A stretch of 64,000 nt of DNA. Origin: Xanthomonas campestris pv. phormiicola. Lineage in GTDB: Bacteria; Pseudomonadota; Gammaproteobacteria; Xanthomonadales; Xanthomonadaceae. Position 1 is the first letter of the stretch. The number at the start of each line of letters is the position of its first letter. This document shows, piece after piece, positions 8,979 through 17,326 of the stretch. Where the stretch lies: assembly GCA_025666215.1 (NCBI GenBank), contig CP102593.1:4415001-4479000 (forward strand). The letters run 5' to 3'. A program made the translations under genes and the position numbers. The notes beneath the pieces are model-generated. The model did not search any database. It saw only the letters and a program-made list of their open reading frames with translations, and was not told where the DNA came from.

Positions 8979-9222
8979 TCCCATCGGTGGGCGTGGTGCT
9001 GGTGGCGTCGGCCGGCTTCTGCTGGCCATCGACCGGCTGCGCCTGGCCGGCCGGATCGGTGCTGGCCGGCGGCGTCGCGTCGGGCGCGGCGGCCGGTGCG
9101 GCTTCCACCGGAACCGGCTTCTGCGGCATCACCAGCGGGCCCTTGTTGCCGCACCCGGACAGCGCCAGCAGGGCGGCGCCGAACAGGGCGATACGGATCG
9201 GATGACGGAACGATGTGCTCAT
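8971..9222 (-). CDS. lptM: LptM (YifL) lipoprotein
   Basis: An 83-residue lipoprotein with the lipobox LALSGC; the acylated Cys is followed by the family signature GNKGPLVMP, as in E. coli YifL/LptM, which assists maturation of the LPS translocon LptD/LptE at the outer membrane. The remainder is Pro/Ala-rich and probably disordered. It heads the lptM-dapF-DUF484-xerC operon. A TATACT hexamer lies 6 nt upstream of the ATG with no Shine-Dalgarno, so the operon mRNA may be leaderless. Confidence 0.88.
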   Translation of the reverse strand: MSTSFRHPIRIALFGAALLALSGCGNKGPLVMPQKPVPVEAAPAAAPDATPPASTDPAGQAQPVDGQQKPADATSTTPTDGNE

Positions 9223-9228
9223 GCGCCG

Positions 9229-9234
9229 AGTATA
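9229..9234 (-). promoter_or_regulatory. -10-like TATACT 6 nt before lptM
   Basis: On the minus strand TATACT is followed by 6 nt and then the lptM ATG. No clear -35 element is visible. The spacing predicts a transcript that starts at or very near the start codon. Confidence 0.5.
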
Positions 9235-9322
9235 GCCAGAAGGGCATGAACCGGCTGTGCCGCCTGCCACGCTGCGGCCAGGCGCAGCCACGCCTGGGTC
9301 CATGCAGACGCGCGCTCCCGCT

Positions 9323-9706
9323 TCAATCGCGCGGCGGCGGCTCCGGGCGCAGCCACAGCCACAGCGCCACGCAGCTCATGCAGCCGATCGCCACGACCTG
9401 CACCCATGGCTTGTGCACGAACAGCAGCAACACCAGCGCACACACCGCCATGGTCAGCGTGGCCATCCACTTGCCGCGGCGGCTGACCGCGCCGTGCGCT
9501 TCCCAGTCGCGGATGCTGGCGCCGAAGCGCGGATCCTCCAGCAACCGCCGGCGCAGGCGCTCGGAGCCGCGCGAGGCGGCATAGGCCGAGATCAGCACGA
9601 ACACCGTGGTCGGCAAGCCCGGCACGAAGATGCCGACGATGCCCGTGGCCAGGCTGACGTAGGCCAGCAGCCACCAGGCCCAGCGGAAACGGGAAGGAGG
9701 TTCCAT
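9323..9706 (-). CDS. YbaN-like DUF454 inner-membrane protein
   Basis: The 127-residue protein has two hydrophobic blocks: WAWWLLAYVSLATGIVGIFVPGLPTTVFVL, carrying the DUF454 hallmark PGLPTTVFVL, and a second at about residues 82-118 (LTMAVCALVLLLF and VVAIGCMSCVALWLWL). Between them is a basic loop ending RDWEAHGAVSRRGK, another family motif. The role is unknown. It has its own TATCAT hexamer 6 nt before the ATG at 9706. Confidence 0.88.
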   Translation of the reverse strand: MEPPSRFRWAWWLLAYVSLATGIVGIFVPGLPTTVFVLISAYAASRGSERLRRRLLEDPRFGASIRDWEAHGAVSRRGKWMATLTMAVCALVLLLFVHKPWVQVVAIGCMSCVALWLWLRPEPPPRD

Positions 9707-9712
9707 CGGCGC

Positions 9713-9718
9713 ATGATA
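9713..9718 (-). promoter_or_regulatory. -10-like TATCAT 6 nt before the DUF454 gene
   Basis: Minus-strand TATCAT sits 6 nt upstream of the ATG at 9706 with no Shine-Dalgarno in between, matching the pattern at lptM, hemC and three other genes in the window. Confidence 0.45.
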
Positions 9719-9772
9719 AAGCCGCGGCCGGATGGCGATGCGGGAATAGGCCCTTGATGCCCGCCGCTTGCG

Positions 9773-9850
9773 CGGGCGAGTTCAGTCGCGAGGAGCGGAG
9801 CGCCGTGCTTGCCGGGCGTCATGCAGTCGGGGCTGAAGTCCCTCCCACAA
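9773..9850. repeat. degenerate REP-like palindrome
   Basis: The left half (GCGAGTTCAGTCGCGAGGAG) and right half (GGGGCTGAAGTCCCTCCCAC) are decayed arms of the CTTCAGTCGCGAC palindrome family. It is the first of two copies in tandem upstream of the DUF454 gene. Confidence 0.65.
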
Positions 9851-9882
9851 TGCACCCGGCCGGCACTCGGCGCGCCCTGCCC

Positions 9883-9961
9883 TTGTGGGAGCGACTTCAG
9901 TCGCGACGCGGAATCCGACAGTCATCGGCTTCGGAACCCGTCGCGGCTGAAGCCGCTCCCC
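9883..9961. repeat. REP-like palindrome
   Basis: The left arm TTGTGGGAGCGACTTCAGTC and right arm GTCGCGGCTGAAGCCGCTCC flank about 30 bases. The right arm ends next to the first surviving codons of an IS110-type transposase remnant. Confidence 0.85.
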
Positions 9962-9971
9962 ACGCCTGCGC

Positions 9972-10175
9972 GCCGGGCTCTACATGCCCGCGCTGGTCGC
10001 CATGACCCACAATCCGGTCCTGCGGGCGCTGAAGCAGCGCATGCGCGAACGCGGCAAGGCCAGCAAGCAGATCATCTGCGCCGCCATGCGCAAGCTACTG
10101 CACATCGCCTACGGCGTGCTCACATCACGCCCCCCCTTCGATCCTCAAAAGGCCCTTGCCTGTTAGAGGGGAAGA
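9972..10175 (+). pseudogene. IS110-family transposase, C-terminal remnant
   Basis: In one frame the sequence reads GLYMPALVAMTHNPVLRALK, then KQIICAAMRKLLHIAYGVL, then PFDPQKALAC and a stop at 10164-10166. This is the end of an IS110-family (Transposase_20) transposase: the YMPALVATRHNP and MRKLLHIAYGVL patterns are typical. Only about the last 65 residues remain; the 5' side is cut off by a REP-like palindrome. The GAAGACGGTATCTAC after the stop resembles the end of such elements. No transposition activity is expected. Confidence 0.75.
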
Positions 10176-10202
10176 CGGTATCTACAGTGCACCCGGCCTG
10201 CT

Positions 10203-10232
10203 TCGTGCAGGAGCGGCGTCGGCCGCGACAGG
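10203..10232. repeat. solo REP half-element
   Basis: The stretch GTGCAGGAGCGGCGTCGGCC followed by GCGACAGGG is a single degenerate arm of the GGAGCGGCTTCAGCCGCGACAGG family. It lies just downstream of the oligopeptidase B stop and has no matching second arm. Confidence 0.5.
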
Positions 10233-10250
10233 GCGCCGCGCCGGTCCGCC

Positions 10251-12377
10251 TTAGTTCGTCGCCTTTTCCACGCCCAACTGGTCGAGCATGAACGCGTACG
10301 ACTCGGCCTGCTCGCGGTAGCGGCGGAAACGCCCGGACTTGCCGCCGTGGCCGGCTTCCATGTTGACCCGGAACACGATCGGGCGGGTGCCGGTGTTGTC
10401 CTCGCGCAGCTTCGCCACCCATTTCGCCGGCTCCCAGTACTGCACCTGCGAATCCCACAGGCCGGTGCCGACGAACAGCGCCGGATACGCCTGGCGGGTG
10501 ACGTTGTCGTACGGCGAATAGCCGAGCATGTAGTCGTAGTACTGCTTCTGCTCCGGATTGCCCCACTCGTCGTATTCGTTGGTGGTCAACGGAATGCTCG
10601 GGTCGAGCATGGTGGTGACCACGTCGACGAACGGCACCTGCGCCACCAGCACCCGGTAATCCTGCGGCGCCATGTTCGCCACCGCGCCCATCAGCAGCCC
10701 GCCGGCGCTGCCGCCGGCCGCGGCGACGCGGTCCGGCGCCGCATAGCCCAGCTTGACCAGGCCGCGGGTGACGTCGATGAAGTCGGTGAAGGTGTTCTTC
10801 TTGTTGAGCAGCTTGCCCTGGTCGTACCAGTCGCGGCCCATCTCCTGGCCGCCGCGGATGTGCGCGATGGCGTAGACCACGCCGCGGTCAAGCAGGCTGA
10901 CCACCGGCAGGTTGAAGTTGGGATCGGTGGACATGCCGTAGCTGCCGTAGGCGTACTGGTACAGCGCCGCGGTGCCGTCCTTCTTGAAGCCCTTCTTGTA
11001 CACCAGCGACACCGGCACCTTGACCCCGTCGCGCGCGGTCACCCACACGCGCTCGGTCTGGTACTTGCTCGCGTCGTAGCCGATCACCGGCTGCTGCTTG
11101 AGCAGCTTGCGCTCGCCGGTGCGGGTGTTGAGTTCGTAGGTGGTGGCCGGCGTGGTCAGCGAGGTGTAGCTGTAGCGCAGCCACGGCGTGTCCGGCTCGG
11201 GATTGACCGACAGGCCCATCGAGTACGCCGGCTCGTCGGCCTTGACGTAGTCCTCCTTGCCGTCGGCGAAGTGCAGGCGGATCCGCTCCAGGCCGTCGGA
11301 ACGCTCGGCGATCGCGGTGAAGCCGTCGAACAGCTCGAAGCCGTCGATGAACACCTTCTCGTCGTAGGGCAGCCAGGCCTGCCACTGCGAGCGCTTGGTG
11401 GCGCCGTCGGGTGCGGTCATCAACGCGTAGTTCTTGGCCTTCCAGTTGGTGCGGATCACCCAGCGCCCGTCGAAATGGTCGGCGCTGTACTCGACGTCGC
11501 GCTCGCGCGGCGCCAGCACGGTGAAATGCTGCGGGTCGGCGGCCGGCGCGTAGCGCTGCTCGGAGGCCACCGTGCTTTCCACGCCGATGACGATGTACTT
11601 GTCGTCGCGGGTGCGGCCCACGCCCATGTAGAAGCTGTCGTCCTTCTCTTCGTAGACCAGCGCGTCCTGCGCGGCCGGCGTGCCCAGCACATGCTTCTTG
11701 ACGCGCACGGTGAGCAGGGTTTCGGGGTCGTTCTCGACGTAGAACAGGGTCTTGTTGTCGTCGGCCCAGACCACCTCCGGCGACACGCCGGGCACGCGGT
11801 CGGGGTAGACCTCGCCGGTCTCCAGGTTCTTGAAGCGCACCACGTACTGGCGGCGGCCGACGTCGTCCTCGGTCCAGGCCAGCAGGCGGTTGTCCTGGCT
11901 GACCACCGCATCGCCCAGGCTGAAATAGCCCTTGCCTGCGGCCATCGCGTTGACGTCGAGCAGGATGTCCTCGGCCGCGTCCATGCTGCCCTTGCGCCGC
12001 GCATGCACCGGGTAGTCCTTGCCGCTCTCGAAGCGGGTGTAGTACCAGTAACCGCGCTCGCGGTACGGCACGCTGCTGTCGTCCTGCTTGATGCGGCCGA
12101 CGATCTCCTTGTACAGCGTGTCCTCCAGCGGCTTGAGCGGCTTCAGCACCTGGTCGGCGTAGGCGTTCTCGGCGTTGAGATACGCCAGCATCTGCGGATG
12201 CTCGCGCTTGTCGTCGCGCAGCCAGTAATAGTCGTCCTGGCGGGTGGCGCCGAACGGCGCGGCGACCGTGTGCGGCTGTTTGGCCGGGTGCGGCGGGGTG
12301 GCATCGGTGGCGAGGGCGGAAGCGAAGGGCGCGGTCATGAGCAGCAGGAAGCTCGCTAGCAGGGAACGGTGGTGCAT
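10251..12377 (-). CDS. oligopeptidase B-like S9A peptidase, exported
   Basis: A 708-residue protein of the prolyl-oligopeptidase family that reads as oligopeptidase B (cleavage after basic residues). A signal peptide (MHHRSLLASFLLLMTAPFASALA) precedes APFGATRQDDYYWLRDD. The beta-propeller spans about residues 90-430. The hydrolase domain carries HIRGGQEMGRDWY, the nucleophile Ser in AAGGSAGGLL, the Asp in GLWDSQVQYWEPAKWVAKLR and the His in MEAGHGGKSGRF. The final FMLDQLGVEKA matches the family's C-terminus. The start at 12377 is set by the signal peptide; the longer upstream frame is antisense to the aminotransferase. It is divergent from that gene. Confidence 0.9.
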   Translation of the reverse strand: MHHRSLLASFLLLMTAPFASALATDATPPHPAKQPHTVAAPFGATRQDDYYWLRDDKREHPQMLAYLNAENAYADQVLKPLKPLEDTLYKEIVGRIKQDDSSVPYRERGYWYYTRFESGKDYPVHARRKGSMDAAEDILLDVNAMAAGKGYFSLGDAVVSQDNRLLAWTEDDVGRRQYVVRFKNLETGEVYPDRVPGVSPEVVWADDNKTLFYVENDPETLLTVRVKKHVLGTPAAQDALVYEEKDDSFYMGVGRTRDDKYIVIGVESTVASEQRYAPAADPQHFTVLAPRERDVEYSADHFDGRWVIRTNWKAKNYALMTAPDGATKRSQWQAWLPYDEKVFIDGFELFDGFTAIAERSDGLERIRLHFADGKEDYVKADEPAYSMGLSVNPEPDTPWLRYSYTSLTTPATTYELNTRTGERKLLKQQPVIGYDASKYQTERVWVTARDGVKVPVSLVYKKGFKKDGTAALYQYAYGSYGMSTDPNFNLPVVSLLDRGVVYAIAHIRGGQEMGRDWYDQGKLLNKKNTFTDFIDVTRGLVKLGYAAPDRVAAAGGSAGGLLMGAVANMAPQDYRVLVAQVPFVDVVTTMLDPSIPLTTNEYDEWGNPEQKQYYDYMLGYSPYDNVTRQAYPALFVGTGLWDSQVQYWEPAKWVAKLREDNTGTRPIVFRVNMEAGHGGKSGRFRRYREQAESYAFMLDQLGVEKATN

Positions 12378-12533
12378 CAATGGGGCTCCGGCGGCAGTAA
12401 CGCAACGAAGGACGCGCCGCCCGGGCCGGGAGGCGGCAGGCATGCGGCGCGGCGCCGCACGGTGCCGGCCGAGTCTCCGCGCAACGCCGCATCCTGGCAA
12501 GCGCGCGCAACGGTTTCGTGCGCCGCGCTCCTC

Positions 12534-12539
12534 TATCAT
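12534..12539 (+). promoter_or_regulatory. -10-like TATCAT 6 nt before the aminotransferase gene
   Basis: TATCAT is followed by 6 nt (CGGGCC) and then the ATG at 12546, with no Shine-Dalgarno. This places a predicted transcript start at the start codon. Confidence 0.45.
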
Positions 12540-12545
12540 CGGGCC

Positions 12546-13757
12546 ATGAGCCCGCTTCCGACCGAACTCCGTACTGCGCCGCACGCGCTGCCCGCCTACA
12601 GCCAGCGCAGCCGCGACATCGAGCCGTTCCACGTGATGGCGCTGCTGGCCCGCGCCAACGAACTGCAACAGGCCGGCCACGACGTGATCCACCTGGAGAT
12701 CGGCGAACCGGACTTCACCACCGCCGCGCCGATCGTCGCCGCCGGCCAGGCCGCCCTGGCCGCCGGCCATACCCGCTACACCGCCGCGCGCGGACTGCCA
12801 GCCCTGCGCGAGGCCTTGGCCGGCTTCTACCGGCAACGCCACGACGTGGACCTGGACCCGGCGCGGATCCTGATCACCCCCGGTGGTTCCGGCGCGCTGC
12901 TGCTGGCCAGCGCGCTGCTGGTGGATCCGGGCAAGCGCTGGCTGATGGCCGACCCCGGCTATCCGTGCAACCGGCATTTCCTGCGCCTGGTGGAAGGCGC
13001 GGCGCAGCTGGTGCCGGTCGGTCCGGACAGCCGCTACCAGTTGACCCCGGCCTTGCTGGATGCGCACTGGAACGCCGACAGCGTCGGCGCGCTGGTGGCC
13101 TCGCCGGCCAACCCGACCGGCACCGTGCTGGACCGCGCCGAACTGGCCGCGCTGGCGCAGGCGCTGCGCGCGCGCGGCGGCCACCTGGTGGTCGACGAGA
13201 TCTACCACGGCCTCAGCTACGGCACCGACGCGCCCAGCGTGCTCGAGGTCGACGACAGCGCCTACGTGCTCAACAGCTTCTCCAAGTACTTCGGCATGAC
13301 CGGCTGGCGCCTGGGCTGGCTGGTGGCGCCGCGCGCGGCGGTGGCGTCGCTGGAGAAGCTGGCGCAGAACCTGTACATCAGCGCCTCGAGCATCGCCCAG
13401 CATGCGGCGCTGGCCTGTTTCCTGCCGGAAACCCTGCAGATCCTGGAAGCGCGCCGCGCCGAATTCGGCCAGCGCCGCGACTACCTGCTGCCGGCGCTGC
13501 GCGCGCTTGGCTTGCGCATCGAAGTGGAACCGCAGGGCGCGTTCTACCTGTACGCCGACGTGAGCGCGTTCACCGACGACGCGCAGGCGTTCTGCGCGCA
13601 TTTCCTGGAAACCGAGCACGTGGCGTTCACCCCGGGCGTGGACTTCGGCCAGCACCGCGCGCGCCAGCATGTGCGCATCGCCTATACGCAGAGCCTGCCG
13701 CGGTTGCAGGAAGCGGTGGCGCGGATCGCGCGCGGGCTGGTGCGCTGGTCGCGCTGA
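12546..13757 (+). CDS. PLP-dependent aminotransferase (class I/II)
   Basis: This 403-residue protein is a fold-type I aspartate-aminotransferase relative. Visible motifs are HLEIGEPDFTT, HTRYTAARGLPALREALA, TPGGSGALLLA, the substrate loop SPANPTGTVL, VVDEIYHGLSYG and the PLP lysine in NSFSKYFGMTGWRLGW; the C-terminal Arg lies in HVRIAYTQS. The substrate cannot be told from sequence; it could act on aspartate, alanine or aromatic amino acids. The first ATG at 12546 was chosen; it is preceded at short range by a -10-like hexamer. An IS5-type element is inserted 9 nt after its stop. Confidence 0.9.
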   Translation: MSPLPTELRTAPHALPAYSQRSRDIEPFHVMALLARANELQQAGHDVIHLEIGEPDFTTAAPIVAAGQAALAAGHTRYTAARGLPALREALAGFYRQRHDVDLDPARILITPGGSGALLLASALLVDPGKRWLMADPGYPCNRHFLRLVEGAAQLVPVGPDSRYQLTPALLDAHWNADSVGALVASPANPTGTVLDRAELAALAQALRARGGHLVVDEIYHGLSYGTDAPSVLEVDDSAYVLNSFSKYFGMTGWRLGWLVAPRAAVASLEKLAQNLYISASSIAQHAALACFLPETLQILEARRAEFGQRRDYLLPALRALGLRIEVEPQGAFYLYADVSAFTDDAQAFCAHFLETEHVAFTPGVDFGQHRARQHVRIAYTQSLPRLQEAVARIARGLVRWSR

Positions 13758-13778
13758 CGCGAGCGCTAGGGCCTGTCA

Positions 13779-14147
13779 TCAATTTAGCAAAATGACCGAG
13801 GCGATCCAGTAGATCGCGCCGAGGAAGTTGCAGGCTGTCTTGTCGTAGCGGGTGGCAATGGCCCGGTACTGCTTGAGTCTGGCGAAGAAGTTCTCGATCA
13901 GGTGTCGATCCCTGTACAACACCCGGTCGTAGTCACGCTGCACCTTGCGTGTTGGATGGGAGGGGATGACGATCTGCGTCTCCTGTCGCCGCATCGGCTC
14001 GATGACCCGTGCGCTGGCGTCGTAGGCTCGATCAGCGAGCAAGGCGCCGACCGACAATCGCGGCAACAAGGCATCTGCACCTTCCAGATCCGAGGCCTGG
14101 CCTGCGGTCAGATGAAATGCCACCGGATTGCCCAGCGCATCGACCAC
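13779..14147 (-). CDS. IS5-family transposase, second frame (orfB)
   Basis: This frame holds the C-terminal half of the transposase. MVDALGNPVAFHLTAGQASD is followed by the second catalytic Asp in LLADRAYDA and the IS5-type Y-R-E-K signature RDRHLIENFFARLKQYRAIA. The ATG at 14147 is probably not the natural start, because the family sequence QAIGRSRGGLSSKIHA continues upstream in the same frame as far as the slip site at 14201-14210. Expression is likely as a fusion with orfA. Confidence 0.85.
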   Translation of the reverse strand: MVDALGNPVAFHLTAGQASDLEGADALLPRLSVGALLADRAYDASARVIEPMRRQETQIVIPSHPTRKVQRDYDRVLYRDRHLIENFFARLKQYRAIATRYDKTACNFLGAIYWIASVILLN

Positions 14148-14164
14148 CGCGTGGATCTTGCTGC

Positions 14165-14533
14165 TCAGTCCGCCGCGGCTGCGTCCGATGGCCTGCGGCT
14201 CCCCCCTTTTGCCCCGGCGCTGTGCTGATGCGCCCGGACGATGGTGCTGTCGATCATCGCGTATTCGTTGTCCGCGTCTTCTGACAGGGCCTGGAACACC
14301 CGTTGCCAGACGCCTGACCGGCTCCAGCGGGTATGTCGTAGGTGGATGACGCGGAAATCACCGAAGCGCTCAGGCAGGTCCCGCCAGGGAATGCCGGCGC
14401 GGTAGCGGTACAGCACGGCTTCGACGAACAGTCGATTGTCCTTGGCGGTCACACCGACATGGCCGGCTCGGCCGGGAAGCAGATCGCGGATGCGATCCCA
14501 CTGATCGTCTCGAAGGGCGTAGCGACGTCTCAT
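14165..14533 (-). CDS. IS5-family transposase, first frame (orfA)
   Basis: The N-terminal half begins MRRRYALRDDQWDRIRDLLP and carries AGIPWRDLPERFG and the first catalytic Asp in AMIDSTIVRAHQHSAGAKG. The frame then runs out of family similarity at a run of A4G6 (complement of 14201-14210). A -1 slip there continues with EPQAIGRSRGGL, the expected family sequence, into orfB. An alternative start at 14590 lies in the terminal inverted repeat. Confidence 0.85.
   Translation of the reverse strand: MRRRYALRDDQWDRIRDLLPGRAGHVGVTAKDNRLFVEAVLYRYRAGIPWRDLPERFGDFRVIHLRHTRWSRSGVWQRVFQALSEDADNEYAMIDSTIVRAHQHSAGAKGGSRRPSDAAAAD
14201..14210 (-). other. programmed -1 frameshift site AAAAGGGGGG
   Basis: On the minus strand A4 is followed by G6. 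Reading GCA-AAA-GGG-GGG and then re-reading one G moves from orfA into the orfB frame and restores the family sequence. Slippery A/G runs of this kind join the two transposase frames in several IS5-family groups. Confidence 0.7.
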
Positions 14534-14601
14534 TGCAGGGCGATGCGGGAGGGGGCGACAAGCATCGCCTATCTCAGCAAATGATGACAAGCCCTAGCCG
14601 C

Positions 14602-15081
14602 TCAGTCGCCGCATCCCACCTGGTCGAAGAACTGCCGCGCGCTGGCTTCGCGCCGATCCGGTGGCGTGCGGTACCACAGCAGTTCGCGCAACTCCGGCAC
14701 CAGGAAGTGCGCGGGCGCATCGCCGCCGCGCCGCGGCACCCGATCCAGCAAGGTGTAGTCGGCGTCGGTGCCGATGTACTCGGCCTCGCCGAGCGGACGC
14801 GCACCGCCGTCGGGATCCGGCGCCTGCCAAGCCGGCAGGGTCGGATCGGTGGTCGAGGCCAGCAGTTGGCGCCCGTCGCTGCCGCCATCGGCAGGCAGGA
14901 ACCAATACGCGCGGCCGCTGCGCGCCGATTGCAGGCGCAATGCCAAATGCGCTGGCCAGGCCGGGCCGGACGCCACCGCGACGAAGCGCGCGGTGAGCGC
15001 CGGATCGTCGCGCAACGCATAGCGCGCGCGCTCCACCGTGCAGTGGCTGGCCGCGAGGGCCAGCGCCAGATTCAGCAGCAT
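14602..15081 (-). CDS. hypothetical protein, possibly exported
   Basis: The 159-residue protein starts MLLNLALALAASHCTVERARYALRD. The short hydrophobic N-terminus looks like a weak signal peptide. The rest is without a domain I recognise; it contains HLALRLQSARSGRAYWFLPADGG and a C-terminal ELRELLWYRTPPDRREASARQFF. Codon use and the conserved-looking Trp/Tyr positions suggest a real gene. It lies downstream of prolyl oligopeptidase on the same strand, separated by a hairpin, and its stop is 5 nt from the IS5 insertion point. Confidence 0.6.
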   Translation of the reverse strand: MLLNLALALAASHCTVERARYALRDDPALTARFVAVASGPAWPAHLALRLQSARSGRAYWFLPADGGSDGRQLLASTTDPTLPAWQAPDPDGGARPLGEAEYIGTDADYTLLDRVPRRGGDAPAHFLVPELRELLWYRTPPDRREASARQFFDQVGCGD

Positions 15082-15113
15082 CGCGTTTTCTCTTCGTGCC
15101 ACCACAAGACGAA

Positions 15114-15141
15114 GGTCCGCTTCCGTGCCCGGAAGCGGACC
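15114..15141 (-). terminator. stem-loop between prolyl oligopeptidase and the next gene
   Basis: Arms 15114-15125 and 15130-15141 (GGTCCGCTTCCG and its exact complement) form a 12-bp stem with a 4-base loop, just after the prolyl oligopeptidase stop at 15149. The following minus-strand bases TTCGTCTTG are only weakly T-rich, so this may be a terminator or an mRNA-end structure. Confidence 0.5.
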
Positions 15142-15148
15142 GCAGCGA

Positions 15149-17260
15149 TCACTTGGCCAGCCGCTCCCACAGGAACCCATACGCCAGCGCCTGCATGTGC
15201 GCGGCCTGCGCGTTGTTGGCCGCACCGCCGTGGCCGCCTTCGGTGTTCTCGTAGTAGCTCACGTCCTTGCCGGCGTCGATCATCTTCGCCGCCATCTTGC
15301 GCGCATGCCCCGGGTGCACCCGGTCGTCGCGGGTGGAGGTCAGGAAGATCACCGGCGGATAGGTCTTCTTCGGGTCGAACAGGTGGTACGGCGAGAAGGT
15401 CTGGATGTAGGTCCAGTCGTCGGTGTCCGGATTGCCGTACTCGGCCATCCACGAGGCGCCGGCCAGCAGGTGGCTGTAGCGCTTCATGTCCAGCAGCGGC
15501 ACCTGCACCACCACCGCGCCGAAAAGCTGCGGGTACTGCACCAGCATGTTGCCGGCCATCAGCCCGCCGTTGCTGCCGCCCTGCACGCCCAGGTGCCTGG
15601 CCGAGGTGATCCTGCGCGCGGCCAGGTCCTGCGCCACCGCGGCCATGTCCTCGTAGGCCTTGTGCCGGTTCTGCTTCAGCGCCGCCTGGTGCCAGCGCGG
15701 GCCGTACTCGCCGCCGCCGCGGATATTGGCCAGCGCGTACACGCCGCCCTGGTCGAGCCAGGCGCGGCCGAGGCCGCCGGAATAGAACGGGGTCATCGAG
15801 ACCTCGAAGCCGCCGTAGGCGTACAGCAGGGTCGGATGGCTGCCGTCCAGCTTGAGCTGCTTCGGCCGGACCAGGAAGTACGGGACCTTGGTGCCGTCCT
15901 TGGACACGGCGAAGTGCTGCTCGATCGCGTCCTTGGACGCATCGAAGAAGCTCGGCATCGCCTTCAGCGTCTCGATGCTCTGCGGGCCGCGCTGCACGTC
16001 GGCCAGCATCAGCGTGGTCGGGGTCAGGAAATCGGTGGAGGTCAGCCACACCTGGTCGTTCTCGTCGGCATCGACCGCATCCACGCTGGTGCTGCCGAAG
16101 GCCAGGTCGCCGACCGGGAACGGCGTGCGCGTCCACTCGCCCCCGCCTTCGCCCGGGGTCAGCACCCACAGCCGGCTCTTGACGTTGTCGAGCACGTTCA
16201 GCACCAGGTGCGACCTGGTCCACGCGAACGAGGCCAGCGACGCGGTCTCGGTCGGAGCGAACAGCACCTGGAACGCGCGCTTGCCGGCCATGAAGTCGTC
16301 GAACTTGGCGACCAGCAGCGCACCGGCCGGATAGGTGGTGCCGTCCACGGTCCACGGATCGCGCAATTCCAGGGTCAGCCATTGCCGGTGCACGCGCTTG
16401 TTGGCCGAGTTGGGCGCCTCGATCTTGCGCAGGCGGCCATCGGCGCCCCGCAGGTACAGCTCGTCGTTGTAGAACGCCAGCGTGCGGCTGACGAAATCGC
16501 GCTCGTAGCCGGGCGTGTCGTCGTGCATCGCGGCGATGTACATGTCTTCCGGCTTGCCTTCGTAGACCAGGCTCGCGCTCTGCAGCGGGGTGCCGCGCTT
16601 CCACTGCTTGACCACGCGCGGATAGCCGGAGCTGGTCAGCGAGCCGGCGCCGAAATCGGTGTAGAGGTAGACGGTGTCGGCATCGATCCAGCCCAGGCCA
16701 CCCTTGGCCTCGGGACGGAAGAAGCCGTCCTTGACCCACTGCTTGCTGCCCAGGTCGAACTCGCGGGTGACGTCGGCGTCGGCGCCGCCGCGCGACAGCG
16801 CGATCAGGCAGCGGCGGTAGTCCGGGCGCAGGCAATCGGCGCCGTGCCATACCCAGTTCTCGCCCTCGGCCTTGTTCAGCGCATCCAGGTCCAGCACCGT
16901 CTCCCACGTCGGCTCGGGCTTGCGGTACTCCTCCAGGGTGGTGCGCCGCCACAGCCCGCGCTCGTGCTCGCGGTCCTTCCACAGGTTGTAGTAGTACGGG
17001 CCGATCTTCTGCACCGCCGGGATCTTCGCGTCCGAGTCCAGCACCTCGCGGATGCCGGCCTCGCGCGCCTGGAAGCCCGGCTGCGCGGTCAGCCGCGCCT
17101 CGGTCCTGGCGTTCTGCGCCTTGACCCAGTCCAGCGGCTTGGCGCCGGTGACGTCTTCGAGCCAGGCATAGGGATCTTGGGGCATTGCGGTTTCCTTGGC
17201 CGCGGCGGTGCCGGAGACGATCAGTCCGGCGAGCAGGCAGGCATGGGCAAGAGAGGGCAT
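15149..17260 (-). CDS. prolyl oligopeptidase, exported
   Basis: A 703-residue S9A serine peptidase that cleaves short peptides after proline. A signal peptide (MPSLAHACLLAGLIVSGTAAA) precedes DPYAWLEDVTGAKPLDWVKAQN, a classic prolyl-oligopeptidase start. The propeller domain runs to about residue 430. The catalytic Ser is in GVQGGSNGGLM, the Asp in TSTRDDRVHPGHARK and the His in TEGGHGGAANN. IRGGGEYGPRWHQAA is a family motif. The ATG at 17260 starts the signal peptide. It is the second S9A peptidase within 7 kb, but the two are clearly different subfamilies. Confidence 0.93.
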   Translation of the reverse strand: MPSLAHACLLAGLIVSGTAAAKETAMPQDPYAWLEDVTGAKPLDWVKAQNARTEARLTAQPGFQAREAGIREVLDSDAKIPAVQKIGPYYYNLWKDREHERGLWRRTTLEEYRKPEPTWETVLDLDALNKAEGENWVWHGADCLRPDYRRCLIALSRGGADADVTREFDLGSKQWVKDGFFRPEAKGGLGWIDADTVYLYTDFGAGSLTSSGYPRVVKQWKRGTPLQSASLVYEGKPEDMYIAAMHDDTPGYERDFVSRTLAFYNDELYLRGADGRLRKIEAPNSANKRVHRQWLTLELRDPWTVDGTTYPAGALLVAKFDDFMAGKRAFQVLFAPTETASLASFAWTRSHLVLNVLDNVKSRLWVLTPGEGGGEWTRTPFPVGDLAFGSTSVDAVDADENDQVWLTSTDFLTPTTLMLADVQRGPQSIETLKAMPSFFDASKDAIEQHFAVSKDGTKVPYFLVRPKQLKLDGSHPTLLYAYGGFEVSMTPFYSGGLGRAWLDQGGVYALANIRGGGEYGPRWHQAALKQNRHKAYEDMAAVAQDLAARRITSARHLGVQGGSNGGLMAGNMLVQYPQLFGAVVVQVPLLDMKRYSHLLAGASWMAEYGNPDTDDWTYIQTFSPYHLFDPKKTYPPVIFLTSTRDDRVHPGHARKMAAKMIDAGKDVSYYENTEGGHGGAANNAQAAHMQALAYGFLWERLAK

Positions 17261-17326
17261 GGGACAGGTCCAGGAGAGCAGCCCCGAACCGTAGCATGCA
17301 GGGCCGCGGCCCTCCCCTGCCGAAGG

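Larger units (their letters stand above)
13766..14597. mobile_element. IS5-family insertion sequence (two-frame transposase)
   Basis: The element is bounded by CTAG on both sides (13766-13769 and 14594-14597). The ends form imperfect inverted repeats: CTAGGGCCTGTCATCA on the left, and the reverse complement of TGATGACAAGCCCTAG on the right. Its length is about 830 bp. It encodes on the minus strand a transposase split between two frames, joined by a -1 slip site. It has landed between the stop of the aminotransferase and the stop of the small secreted protein at 14602, without breaking either gene. Confidence 0.88.

Noticed and set aside
9984..10166. A 60-codon frame as an independent small gene
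   Set aside because: It is the C-terminal end of an IS110 transposase cut at its 5' side, so it is listed as a remnant.
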